From positions 62,001 through 126,000 of the forward strand of contig JAJDWB010000009.1 of NCBI GenBank assembly GCA_022825855.1: a stretch of DNA of 64,000 nt, in the 5' to 3' direction. Positions 25,722 through 34,135 of the stretch are shown here, in pieces. Positions within the stretch are counted from its first letter, which is position 1. Every line of letters begins with the position of its first letter. The notes below the pieces were generated by a model that was not told the origin of the DNA, did not search any database, and worked only from the letters and a program-made list of their open reading frames with translations. Both the position numbers and the translations under genes were made by a program. Origin of the DNA: Dehalococcoidia bacterium (GTDB taxonomy: Bacteria; Chloroflexota; Dehalococcoidia; Bin125).

Positions 25722-27350
25722 CTACATGCGCCAGGCGGAGATCATGCCGTCGACGTAGAGCACGCGGAGGGCGGCGAGCAGACCGGGCAGGAGCTGGACC
25801 TGCTGCTGCTCGGAGACGCCCTCGAGCAGCTCGTCGAGCAGCGCGCGGACCGGGCGGCGGCCGTCGATCCGTGCGGCGAGCGCGGCGATCAGCGTCGAGA
25901 TCGGCGCGCCCTGGGGACGCGAGCTCGAAGAGATCACCGCGCCCCACTCGAACTGTCCCTCGCCGATCACCGGCTTGCGCTCGATCCGCACTCCGTCGGC
26001 GAGCGTCGGCACGGCGTCGAGCATGGGGCTGCGGTTGGGCCAGGCGGCGTCGATCAGGCGGGCCATCTCGGTGTCGCGGCGCTGACGTTCGCGCTCGACG
26101 GCGGCGACGCCGTCGACGAAGTCGGGCGGCGCTTCGCCCTTCTCCAGCACGACCCGCTCGTAGCCCTGCGGCGGCTGTCCGGCGACGGCGGCGATGAACG
26201 CCTCGCGCGGCGAGACGTCGTCCGCGCCGTGCACGATCCGGCGCGCTTCCCAGAAGTAGGAGTCGGAGGTCCGGTTGGAGGCGTAGAACAGCGCCGCCAT
26301 CTCGCGGAACTGGTGGTACTGCTGCATGTAGAGCTGCGTGTAGACCTCGGCCGCCGGCTCGCGCATCTCGGGGTCGCGCAGGGCCGAGGTGACGTAGGCC
26401 GAGGCGAGCAGGGCGGACGAGAGCGCCAGGTGCACGCCGGAGGAGAAGAGCGGGTCGATGAAGCAGGCGGCGTCGCCGACGAGGATGTAGCCGTCGCCGA
26501 CCAGCCGCTGCGAGGTGTAGGACCAGTCGCGAATCACGCGCGGCTCGTCGATCGGCGCGGCCCCGGTGAGCATGGCCGAGGTCTTGCGCGTCATCCCAAG
26601 CTGTTCGGCGTAGAACGACTCGGTCCCGGCGTCCGACAGTTGCGCGCCGCCCCAGGCGGCGTCGACGACGACGCCGACCGACATCACGTCGTCGGGCAGC
26701 GGGATCGCCCAGGACCAGCCGTGCTCGTAGGCCTCGATGAAGATGTTGCCGGCGTCGGGCTCGGGCAGCCGCTGCGCGCCGAGGTAGTAGCTGTAGACCG
26801 CCAGGTTGCGGAAGAAGTCGTCGTGCTCGCGCGTCTCCAGCCGGCGGGCGATGAACCCGGTCTGCCCGCTGGCGTCGACGATCCAGTCGGGCGCGAAGCG
26901 CTGCGAATGGCCGCCGGGCGACTCGACCGTCAGCGCGGTTGGCCTGTCCCCGTCGAAGGCGACGTCGGTGACCCGCCAGCCCTCGCGGACGTCGACGCCG
27001 CTGCGCCCGGCGTTGCGCAGCAGCATCTGGTCGAAGGTCGGCCGCCAGACCTGGTAGGCGTGCGGGTAGCTGGCGTTGGTCTCGGCGAAGTGCCAGGACC
27101 AGGGCTCGGGGTCGCGGCCCCAGACCATGGTCGCGCCGTACTTGGGCGTGAAGCCGGCGGCCTCGATCTCGTCGATGATCCCGAGGGTTTCGAGGATTGG
27201 GATCGAGGCGGGCAGCAGCGACTCGCCGACGTGCTCGCGGGGAAAGACCTCGCGCTCGAACAGCGTGACCTCGAATCCCTGCCGGGCCAGGAGCGTGGCG
27301 GCGGTCGACCCGCCGGGTCCGCCGCCGATGACGATCACGCTGTCGGGCAT
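25722..27350 (-). CDS. FAD-dependent oxidoreductase, flavin halogenase-like
   Basis: The start ATG 27350 gives 542 residues; the longer frame would translate palindromes. FAD-binding GGGPGGS is at residues 9-15 and a second FAD motif GDAACFIDPLFSSGVHLA lies near 300. The halogenase signature WxWxIP is present as GWSWAIP. A Lys in PKYGATMVWG sits where flavin-dependent halogenases of the phenol/pyrrole type have their catalytic Lys. A helical C-terminal part of about 190 residues follows. In the family, FADH2 and O2 yield HOCl, channelled to the Lys. A geranylgeranyl-reductase-like hydroxylase is the alternative. No flavin reductase or biosynthetic gene is adjacent. Confidence 0.8.
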   Translation of the reverse strand: MPDSVIVIGGGPGGSTAATLLARQGFEVTLFEREVFPREHVGESLLPASIPILETLGIIDEIEAAGFTPKYGATMVWGRDPEPWSWHFAETNASYPHAYQVWRPTFDQMLLRNAGRSGVDVREGWRVTDVAFDGDRPTALTVESPGGHSQRFAPDWIVDASGQTGFIARRLETREHDDFFRNLAVYSYYLGAQRLPEPDAGNIFIEAYEHGWSWAIPLPDDVMSVGVVVDAAWGGAQLSDAGTESFYAEQLGMTRKTSAMLTGAAPIDEPRVIRDWSYTSQRLVGDGYILVGDAACFIDPLFSSGVHLALSSALLASAYVTSALRDPEMREPAAEVYTQLYMQQYHQFREMAALFYASNRTSDSYFWEARRIVHGADDVSPREAFIAAVAGQPPQGYERVVLEKGEAPPDFVDGVAAVERERQRRDTEMARLIDAAWPNRSPMLDAVPTLADGVRIERKPVIGEGQFEWGAVISSSSRPQGAPISTLIAALAARIDGRRPVRALLDELLEGVSEQQQVQLLPGLLAALRVLYVDGMISAWRM

Positions 27351-27407
27351 GGGGAGATCGTAACCGGGCAGGCAGCCTGATTCGACCCGAGGTTGAGCGC
27401 CCGCCGA

Positions 27408-27513
27408 TCCCCTCTCCCCGAGGGAGAGGGTCAGGGTGAGGGCGCTCTGGCGCTGGAGGGGTCTCCCAGCCGCCGGAACCCTCACCCCAGCCCTCTCCCA
27501 AAGGGAGAGGGAG
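27408..27513. repeat. Palindrome pair, left flank of the HTH gene
   Basis: CCCTCTCCCCGAGGGAGAGGG is followed by a spacer with CTCTGGCGCTGGAGG and CCAGCCGCCGGAACCCTCAC, then CCCTCTCCCAAAGGGAGAGG. The whole arrangement is repeated in the same orientation at 28351-28449, so it brackets the gene at 27563-28249 as a direct repeat of about 100 bases. Confidence 0.85.
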
Positions 27514-27562
27514 CCGGTACCCGAGCAGGTCTCCGAATGAATCGGGGACGGGGAGGGGAGGG

Positions 27563-28249
27563 TCAGCCGGCGGCTTCGGCGTAGATTTCGGCTGGATACT
27601 CCGAATCCGGGGCTTCGGGGTTGGTGATCCGGTCGAGGAACAGGACGATCTGGTCCGGAGATTTGCCCTTGAGGTGGGGGAAATGCTGGACGGCCTCCTC
27701 GACCAGGGCGTCGAGATCGGGGTCGGCGGGGATTTTTTCTGTTTCGGGCTGATCCGCCGGGATTTCCTGCTCTGGACTGGAGATCGTGGAATTGGGGGGA
27801 TCAATTTGTGCTGATTCCGAGGTGGTTTCTGCCAATTCGTGCGCGCCCTCCTCGTAGAGCTCGGGCTGGTCGGGTCGCTGTGCGGCGCGGCGCTGGACTT
27901 CCTGGGCGGTGCGGCGGATTTCTCGAGCGAGGGTGTTGAGCTGGCTCTCCTGGGCGTCGCGGGCGCGCAGGAACTCGACCGACGTGAGGCGGCTGATCTG
28001 GTTGGCGACGTCGTCGTTCTTGATCGCGAGCGAGAGCCGGATTTGGAGCAGGTGGAGCGACTCCAAGAGCAGATCGTCGGCTGCGGCTGAGGCGATCGAG
28101 CTCCAGTGGGTCTCGACCAGTTGCAGGTCGGCGCGGACGGTGGCCTTGGAGATGTTGAGCTGTGCGGCGATGTCTTTCTGGGATTTGGCGCGCTGCGTCA
28201 GGTAATGGACGCGCATGGCGCGGCGTCGGCGCTTGGGTGTGATGTGCAT
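27563..28249 (-). CDS. HTH protein with acidic C-terminal half, related cassette
   Basis: From ATG 28249 (AAGGGA upstream) the product is 228 residues. Residues 1-15 are basic. A helix-turn-helix lies at about 22-50 (SQKDIAAQLNISKATVRADL), followed by a long helical region (SLHLLQIRLSLAIKNDD, QLNTLAREIRRTAQEVQ). The tail from about 130 is acidic and low-complexity. The HTH plus helical core resembles phage terminase small subunits or transposon-type regulators; this is inference. It shares the AACCACGACACAAC upstream element with 5503..5853 and 40209..40565 and is bracketed by direct repeats. Confidence 0.7.
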   Translation of the reverse strand: MHITPKRRRRAMRVHYLTQRAKSQKDIAAQLNISKATVRADLQLVETHWSSIASAAADDLLLESLHLLQIRLSLAIKNDDVANQISRLTSVEFLRARDAQESQLNTLAREIRRTAQEVQRRAAQRPDQPELYEEGAHELAETTSESAQIDPPNSTISSPEQEIPADQPETEKIPADPDLDALVEEAVQHFPHLKGKSPDQIVLFLDRITNPEAPDSEYPAEIYAEAAG

Positions 28250-28326
28250 GGTTGGGCTTCCCTTCTTGGTCAGACAGATGTTCTTGTCACTGTACATGAA
28301 TGTGTGTTCGGTGTTGTGTCGTGGTT
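28250..28326 (-). promoter_or_regulatory. 5' leader with shared element, copy 3
   Basis: Reading on the minus strand, AACCACGACACAAC (28313-28326) lies about 65 bases before the ATG, the same distance as in copies 1 and 2. An ACATCTGT word, also seen in the copy-2 leader, follows. Otherwise this leader has diverged. Confidence 0.5.
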
Positions 28327-28350
28327 TGCGGAGGGTGCGGAGGGACTATC

Positions 28351-28449
28351 GAAGAGGGAGAGGGTTAGGGTGAGGGCCCTCTGGCGCTCGAGGAGTCTCC
28401 CGGCCGCCGGAACCCTCACCCCAGCCCTCTCCCAAAGGGAGAGGGAGTC
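28351..28449. repeat. Palindrome pair, right flank of the HTH gene
   Basis: AGAGGGAGAGGGTTAGGG, then CTCTGGCGCTCGAGGAGTC and CCGCCGGAACCCTCACCCC, then CCCTCTCCCAAAGGGAGAGG. It matches 27408-27513 in order and orientation. Confidence 0.85.
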
Positions 28450-28472
28450 GGAAGGGGCGAGCGGGCAACGCA

Positions 28473-28500
28473 AGAGACCCGCTCCGGAGAGCGGGTCTCT
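28473..28500 (-). terminator. Perfect 12-bp hairpin terminator after the LLM gene
   Basis: AGAGACCCGCTC, loop CGGA, GAGCGGGTCTCT. It lies 25 bases past the LLM gene's stop on the minus strand. The following T-rich stretch (TGCGTTG) is short, so termination may be weak or factor-assisted. Confidence 0.7.
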
Positions 28501-28525
28501 GATTGCGGAACCTGGGTGGACGAGA

Positions 28526-29821
28526 CTAGTCGCCGGACATTGGGGCGCCGGTCTGGGTGTCGACCTCGAAGGCGCCCTTGAGGTCGAGTTCCTTGCCCAT
28601 CTCGCGGACGGCGGGGATGACTTCCTCGCCGAAGAGGCGGAGGGAGCGCATGGCGTCGTCGTGGTTCATGGCGCCGTCGCCGTCCCAGAAGAAGATGTTG
28701 CCGGGGCGCAGCTCTTCGAGGACATGGCGGATCTTGGGGATCACGGTCTTGGGCGTACCCGTGATGATCGAGTACTTGTTGACCTGCTCCTCGTAGGTGC
28801 CGAAGGCGTCGGCGTCCTGCTTGTCGGTTTCGGCATCCTGCTCGGCCAGCGCGGCGTCGCGCTCGGCCTGGCGGCCGCGGGCGGCGGCGGCGAAGGTGCT
28901 GACCGTGGGCAGGAGCTGCGTGCGCGAGGTCAGGCCGGGCAGGTTCTGCAGGTTGCTGCGAACCGTGCCCTGGTTGCCCTCGAGGAACGGGTTGGCCGGG
29001 CCGGAGATGTACTTGCGTCCGGCTTCCTCGGCCAGCTCCTCGGTCTCGTCGACGTGGACCTTGAACAGGTAGCCGTGGTGCTCGGTCGAGGCCTCGTAGC
29101 CGTTCTCGCGCGCGACCTCGTCGTAGTAGTCGAAGGACTGCTTGGTCGGCTCGATCTCGGTGGCGAGCATGACGTAGGGGTAGCGATGCTCGGCGCACCA
29201 CTTGACGGTGTTGCGCGACATCACGCCGGGGATCCAGATCTGCGGGTGCGGCTCCTGGTAGGGGCGCGCCCAGGGGTTGACGTAGCGGTACTGGTAGTGC
29301 TCGCCTTCCCAGCGGAACGGACCCGGGGTCGACCAGGCCTTGACGACGAAGTCGTGGGCTTCCTGGAAGCGCTCCCAGTTGAAGGGCGCCTGCGAGTTGT
29401 GGGCGACCGACTCGCGGCCGGTGCCGCGGACCCAGCCGGTGACCAGGCGTCCGCGCGAGATCATGTCGATCTCGGCGAGTTCCTCGGCCAGCCAGAGCGG
29501 GTCTTCCCAGATCGGCAGGACGTTGCCGAGCAGGACGATCTTGGCGCGCTTGGTGATCCGCGCGAGGATCGCCGCTTCGACGTTCATCACGCCGCCCATG
29601 CAGAAGGGGGTCGAGTGATGCTCGTTGAGCATCAGGCCGTCGAAGCCCATCTCCTCGGCGTAGACCTTCTCGTCGAGGTAGCGGTTGTAGAGCTCCGCGC
29701 CGATCCGCGGGTTGTAGTCCCCGTTGGTCATCCCCAGGTCTTCGATCTCACGCCCGGTCGCGCCGACCCAGCCCGATTCGAAGTCCTGGTAGGGACGTTC
29801 CGTGAAATAGCCAACGAACAT
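28526..29821 (-). CDS. LLM class flavin-dependent monooxygenase
   Basis: A 431-residue luciferase-like (LLM) flavin oxidoreductase with a TIM-barrel fold. Family landmarks are the N-terminal FVGYFTERPY, YAEEMGFDGLMLNEHHSTPF, LARITKRAKIVLLGNVLPI, ELAEIDMISRGRLVTGWVRG, and PHPQIWIPGVMS. These enzymes use FMNH2 or F420 from a partner reductase to oxidise small molecules. AGGAACAGGAACC precedes ATG 29821. The neighbouring alpha/beta-fold gene starts upstream in the same direction, 102 bases away, and may be in the same operon. Confidence 0.92.
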   Translation of the reverse strand: MFVGYFTERPYQDFESGWVGATGREIEDLGMTNGDYNPRIGAELYNRYLDEKVYAEEMGFDGLMLNEHHSTPFCMGGVMNVEAAILARITKRAKIVLLGNVLPIWEDPLWLAEELAEIDMISRGRLVTGWVRGTGRESVAHNSQAPFNWERFQEAHDFVVKAWSTPGPFRWEGEHYQYRYVNPWARPYQEPHPQIWIPGVMSRNTVKWCAEHRYPYVMLATEIEPTKQSFDYYDEVARENGYEASTEHHGYLFKVHVDETEELAEEAGRKYISGPANPFLEGNQGTVRSNLQNLPGLTSRTQLLPTVSTFAAAARGRQAERDAALAEQDAETDKQDADAFGTYEEQVNKYSIITGTPKTVIPKIRHVLEELRPGNIFFWDGDGAMNHDDAMRSLRLFGEEVIPAVREMGKELDLKGAFEVDTQTGAPMSGD

Positions 29822-29923
29822 GGTTCCGGTTCCTGTTCCTCCGGCTCAGAACGTGGCGTCCGAGCCGATGCTGCGCTGCTGAGAATGATACGCGATCCCG
29901 AAGGGCCGTCTGGCCGATCCGAG

Positions 29924-30718
29924 CTAGAGGCCGGCGATGAACGCGTTGACTGCGTCGGCTGCGGCCTGCGGCTTCTCCAGTTCGACGAGGTGTCCGGCGC
30001 CCTCGATCACCTGCAGGGTGCTGTTGGGCAGGCTGGCGTCGTAGACCTCGGCCACGCCGATCGGCGTGACGCGGTCCTGCTCGCCCCAGAGCAGCAGGGT
30101 CGGGGTCTCGACCTCGCCGAGCAGGTAGGGAAGCTGGCGGTTGAACATCCACGGCTTCCAGGTCAGGCGGGCGGTCATCTCGCGGGAGAAGTCCCAGATT
30201 TCCTTGAGTTCGGGCGCGGCCTCGTCGCCGAAGACTTCGGCGTAGGCCTCGTCGGAGGAGAAGCCGAGCTTCACGTACTCCTCGAACTCGTAGAAGATCA
30301 CGTCGGCGATCTCGCCTTCCTCGGGCTGCACGCCGGCGGCGCCGACGAGGATCAGGCTGTCGAGGCCGTGCAGGTGCATGGCGGCGAGCTCGGCGGCGAC
30401 CCAGCCGCCGAAGCCCATGCCGAGCATGTGGGCGTCGTTGTCGAGGCCCATCTTGTGCACGGCGCTGTGCAGCAGGATGGCGATGTCGCGCGGGTGCCGG
30501 GCCCAGGCCGGCCGCTCCGACTGTCCGTAGCCGGGCATGTCAATCGCGGTGACCGTGTGGTGCTCGGCCAGCAGGTCGTAGAAGGGGATCCAGCCGGGCG
30601 AGCCGGTCGAGTGGTGGAAGACGACGATGTTCGGTCCGCTGCCGTCCTGCAGCGCGTTCACCTTGAGTCCGGCGACTTCAACGGCGATCTGCGTGTGCGT
30701 TTCAGTCTCTGTGGTCAT
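29924..30718 (-). CDS. Alpha/beta hydrolase-fold protein lacking the nucleophile Ser
   Basis: A 264-residue protein from ATG 30718 with a clear alpha/beta hydrolase fold. The oxyanion region is VVFHHSTGSPGW, IDMPGYGQSERP follows, the acid is in LLLWGEQDRVTP and the base in GAGHLVELEKP. The nucleophile elbow, normally G-x-S-x-G, is G100-M-G-F-G: residue 102 is Gly. I checked the bases (CTC GGC ATG GGC TTC GGC GGC). It is therefore probably not a serine hydrolase; cofactor-free dioxygenase-like, lyase or binding roles are possible. A much longer minus-strand frame continues upstream, but it runs antisense to the FtsX genes and is a shadow. Confidence 0.88.
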   Translation of the reverse strand: MTTETETHTQIAVEVAGLKVNALQDGSGPNIVVFHHSTGSPGWIPFYDLLAEHHTVTAIDMPGYGQSERPAWARHPRDIAILLHSAVHKMGLDNDAHMLGMGFGGWVAAELAAMHLHGLDSLILVGAAGVQPEEGEIADVIFYEFEEYVKLGFSSDEAYAEVFGDEAAPELKEIWDFSREMTARLTWKPWMFNRQLPYLLGEVETPTLLLWGEQDRVTPIGVAEVYDASLPNSTLQVIEGAGHLVELEKPQAAADAVNAFIAGL

Positions 30719-30892
30719 ACGCGTGCTCCTGAGTCCCTGCCTGGGTGTGGGCGGCTGGTGGCGCCTGGATCGTCTGCTGGACGAACTAGTTAGGCGCAGG
30801 CTAAACGCCAATCGAGCGTCGGGCAATTGGCGAGCGGAGTGACGGCGCCGGCGAGCCGAGCATAGCTCGTGCGGTCGTAGCATGACGACATC

Positions 30893-33800
30893 ATGCTGGG
30901 ACTTCTGCGACTGCTCCGACTGGCCGCCCTGCGCGAGCTGCGCGGCGGCTGGGCGTTGATGCTGGCGGCCTCGGCGCTGCTGATCATCGCGGCCGGACTG
31001 GTCGCCTTGCCGCTCGTCTTTCGCGCCGCCTCGGCCGACCTCGCCTTGCGTGAGTTGATCGATCAGTCGACCCGCGCCGTGCATTTCGCCGACCAGACGC
31101 GGGGATTCCGCCCGCCGGAGCAGTCCGACTTCGACGCCGTGGCGGCGCAGTCGGCAGAAATCGAGGCGCAGCACTTGTCGCAGTTCCCGGGATTCGCCGG
31201 CGACTCTCGGCGGATCATGGAGACGCCGCGCAGCTTCGGCCGCTTCACGCGGCTGGACAACGGGATCAACGAGGCGTTGCTGGCCTACCTGATGTCCTTC
31301 GAGCAGTTGCAGTCGAACGCCAGGCTGGTCCGCGGCGAGTGGGCGGATGCGGTCGACGAGGTCGTGATCGGATCGGCGCTGGCGGAGAAGCTGGCGATCG
31401 ACGCGGGCAGCACGATCGACTTCGGCGACGGGCGGGTCTTCCTGATCACGGGCGTGATCGAGCCGGTCGTGGCCGACGTCTCGCGGCTGCTGGCCCTGCA
31501 CTACACCGATCTGTGGTTTGACCTGCAGATCAACATCACGGCCGGCGGTGCGGAGGAGCCGTACTTCGGATTGTTCGTCAGTCCCGAGACGCTGATCGCG
31601 TTCGGCGCGCCGATCACGCACCGGATCCGGACCGAGTTCGACAGTTCGGCGCTCAACTCCGACGATGTGGATGCGGCGATCGAGGCGCTCAGCGCCTGGG
31701 AGCAGCAGCTCAACCGGCTGGAGGGCGGCTCGGCCTCGGCGCTGCTGCTGTCGACCCTGCAGCGCTTCGCGCGGGAGGCGCAGTTCTCGGCGGGACAGTC
31801 GCTGCTGGCCGGTCTGCAGATTGCGGCGGTGGCGATGTTCGGCGTGGCGCTGGTCGGCCGGGTGATGGCGCAGCGGACGCGGGTGGATCGGGAGCGGCTG
31901 GCCGCTCGCGGGGCGAAGCCCTGGCAGCAGGCGGGCGCGCAGGCGATGCTGGGCGGCCTGGCGGCGATCCCGGCGGCCTTCCTCGGTGCGCCGCTGGCCG
32001 CGTTCGCGCTGAGCCACGCGGGCCGGCTGGAGGCGGTCTCGCGGGTCTCGGGCGGCGAGCCGTTCGACACGCGCCTGACCTGGGAAGCCTGGGCGCTGGC
32101 GGTCGCCGGCGCGTTGATCGCCTGGATCGCGTTCGCCGCGCCGGCCTGGTTCGACTCGCGCCAGCGCGAGAATCCGCGCGTCGCCGCCGGTCGTCCGCGG
32201 CGGCGCTCGCTGTTCCAGCGGGCCTGGCTCGACGTGGCGCTGCTGGCGCTGGCGACGGTGCTGTTCCTGCAGTTCGAGACCGAAGCGTCGGGCGGCGCGT
32301 TCGCGGCGTTCGAGTCGGGCGGGATGAATCCCGTGCTGATGCTCAGTCCGGGACTGCTGTTGCTGGGCGCGGCGTTGACGATCATGCGGGTCGCGCCGCG
32401 AATCTGGGGCTGGATCGCGCGGCTGCTCTCGAACCTGCCGATTCCCTCCTGGCTCTACCTGGGCGTGCTGAACGTGGCCCGCAATCCGACCGGTCCGATG
32501 CTGCTGACTGCGTTGACGGCGTTCATCACGGCGGTCGGACTGATCTCGGCGACCTACGCCTCGACGATCCGCACAGTCGAGCGGGATCGGATCGAGTACG
32601 AGGTCGGCTCCGACCTGCGCGGCGTCTCGATCGGCGGCAACCTGGCCAACTCGACGGTCGGGAGAGTGACGGAGCCGCTGGATCGGCGCGATGGGATCAC
32701 CTCGGCAGCGGCGTATCGCGGGCTGGGATCGATCGGAGGCGACCGCGAGGGCAGCCGCGTAATCCTGCTCGGTCTGCAGACGAGTCGGGTGGGCGAGACG
32801 GTGCTGCTGGACGACGATCTGCTGGGCATGCCGGCCGAGGAGTTGCTGGCGGCGGTTGCGCGAGAGCCGGGCCGGGTCGGTCAGCCGCTGCCGGAGGGCG
32901 TCGAGTCGCTGTCGCTGCGCGTGCGCAGCGAGCCGGGCAACAGCAACCTGGAGCTGGCGGCTCGCGTAGTGGACGCTCACGGGCAGGTACACATGCGGCC
33001 CTTCCGCACCGACACCGAGTCGATCGTCGACGACCGCTGGAAGACGCTGGAGGCGCCGCTTGTGGGACTGACGCAACCGCTGCGCATTGCCGCAATCGTG
33101 CTGCGTCCGCAGGCGCGCGTCGTCCGCGCGCCCACGGGCACGCTGTTCATTGAGGATCTGAGCGCGCGCGTCGGCGGCGGGATGGTCGCGGTTGATGCGT
33201 TCGACGAGCCCGGGCCGTGGCTGTCGGCGTCGAGCGGGGCGGGAGAGGACCGGATCGTGTTCGCCGGCGGCAGCCTCGAGTACCGCTGGTCCCAGCTCGA
33301 CGCCAGCGACGAACGGATCATCGTGCGCGAGTCGCCCAACCTGCCGGTCAACGCGGCGATGGATCGGCGCACGATGGAGCGCGCCGATCTCCAGGTCGGC
33401 GACATCGTGCCGATCGTGCTGAACAACGCCAGCATTCCGGCGCGGATTGTGGCGGCGGTCGATTACTTCCCGACGCTGAATCCGGCCCAGGGCGGCTTCC
33501 TGATCGCCGACCTGCTGGCGCTGCGCAGCGCGGCGCTGGTGGCCGCCGTGCAGGCCGTGCTGCCGATCACCGAGGTCTGGGCGCGGACCGAGACGAACGC
33601 CGCGAACGTGATCGCGGACGAGCTGATGGACGACATCTACCTGTCCAGCGCGGTGCTCAACGCCGATGCGCGGATTGCGGCGGCGGAGACGGATCCGCTG
33701 CGCTCGGGCGGTACGGCAGCGCTGTTCGTGGTCGGATTCATCGGACTGCTGGTGGTTGGCTCGGCGGCCCTGGTCTTCACGATGGCGGCCTCGGGCGGCG

Positions 33801-34135
33801 AGCGGGCGCGGGAGTTCGCCTTGATGCGCACGGTCGGCTCGGGCCGAGCCGGACTGACGGCGCAGGCGGCGGTCGAAGTGGCGCTGGTGCTGATCGCCGG
33901 GGTCGGCCTCGGCTTCGGCCTGGGCCGGGCGGTCGCCGACGCGCTGCTGGCCTTCCTCGACGTGACCACCGAGGGCGTCGCCGCGGCGCCGCCGACCGCG
34001 CTGTCGGTGGACTGGCTGTTGGCCGGCGTCGGTGTGGGTGTGGTCGTGGCCTGCGCGATCCTGGGCACCTCGGCGATTGCCCGCTGGGCGACCGGTCGCG
34101 AGGCCGCGCCGCTGCTGCGTGAGGGCGCGGACTGA
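30893..34135 (+). CDS. FtsX-like ABC transporter permease, large, first of a pair
   Basis: A 1080-residue membrane protein. A TM helix lies at about 20-43, then an extracytoplasmic MacB-like domain (about 44-270). A group of TM helices lies at about 305-335, 350-375, 395-415, 440-460 and 475-500. Next come a TM near 545 and a second large external domain (about 565-930), and finally three helices (about 945-1065) with the FtsX signature around VFTMAASGGERAREFALMRT. This is the duplicated DUF214 architecture seen in lipoprotein-export or peptide-export ABC systems. Its stop overlaps the next gene's ATG (TGATG). No ATP-binding gene is adjacent. Confidence 0.85.
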   Translation: MLGLLRLLRLAALRELRGGWALMLAASALLIIAAGLVALPLVFRAASADLALRELIDQSTRAVHFADQTRGFRPPEQSDFDAVAAQSAEIEAQHLSQFPGFAGDSRRIMETPRSFGRFTRLDNGINEALLAYLMSFEQLQSNARLVRGEWADAVDEVVIGSALAEKLAIDAGSTIDFGDGRVFLITGVIEPVVADVSRLLALHYTDLWFDLQINITAGGAEEPYFGLFVSPETLIAFGAPITHRIRTEFDSSALNSDDVDAAIEALSAWEQQLNRLEGGSASALLLSTLQRFAREAQFSAGQSLLAGLQIAAVAMFGVALVGRVMAQRTRVDRERLAARGAKPWQQAGAQAMLGGLAAIPAAFLGAPLAAFALSHAGRLEAVSRVSGGEPFDTRLTWEAWALAVAGALIAWIAFAAPAWFDSRQRENPRVAAGRPRRRSLFQRAWLDVALLALATVLFLQFETEASGGAFAAFESGGMNPVLMLSPGLLLLGAALTIMRVAPRIWGWIARLLSNLPIPSWLYLGVLNVARNPTGPMLLTALTAFITAVGLISATYASTIRTVERDRIEYEVGSDLRGVSIGGNLANSTVGRVTEPLDRRDGITSAAAYRGLGSIGGDREGSRVILLGLQTSRVGETVLLDDDLLGMPAEELLAAVAREPGRVGQPLPEGVESLSLRVRSEPGNSNLELAARVVDAHGQVHMRPFRTDTESIVDDRWKTLEAPLVGLTQPLRIAAIVLRPQARVVRAPTGTLFIEDLSARVGGGMVAVDAFDEPGPWLSASSGAGEDRIVFAGGSLEYRWSQLDASDERIIVRESPNLPVNAAMDRRTMERADLQVGDIVPIVLNNASIPARIVAAVDYFPTLNPAQGGFLIADLLALRSAALVAAVQAVLPITEVWARTETNAANVIADELMDDIYLSSAVLNADARIAAAETDPLRSGGTAALFVVGFIGLLVVGSAALVFTMAASGGERAREFALMRTVGSGRAGLTAQAAVEVALVLIAGVGLGFGLGRAVADALLAFLDVTTEGVAAAPPTALSVDWLLAGVGVGVVVACAILGTSAIARWATGREAAPLLREGAD

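Noticed and set aside
28106-30793. An 895-codon plus-strand open frame
   Set aside because: It is antisense to the LLM monooxygenase and the alpha/beta-fold gene, reads through two palindrome blocks and shows only Val/Gly/Asp-rich shadow composition.
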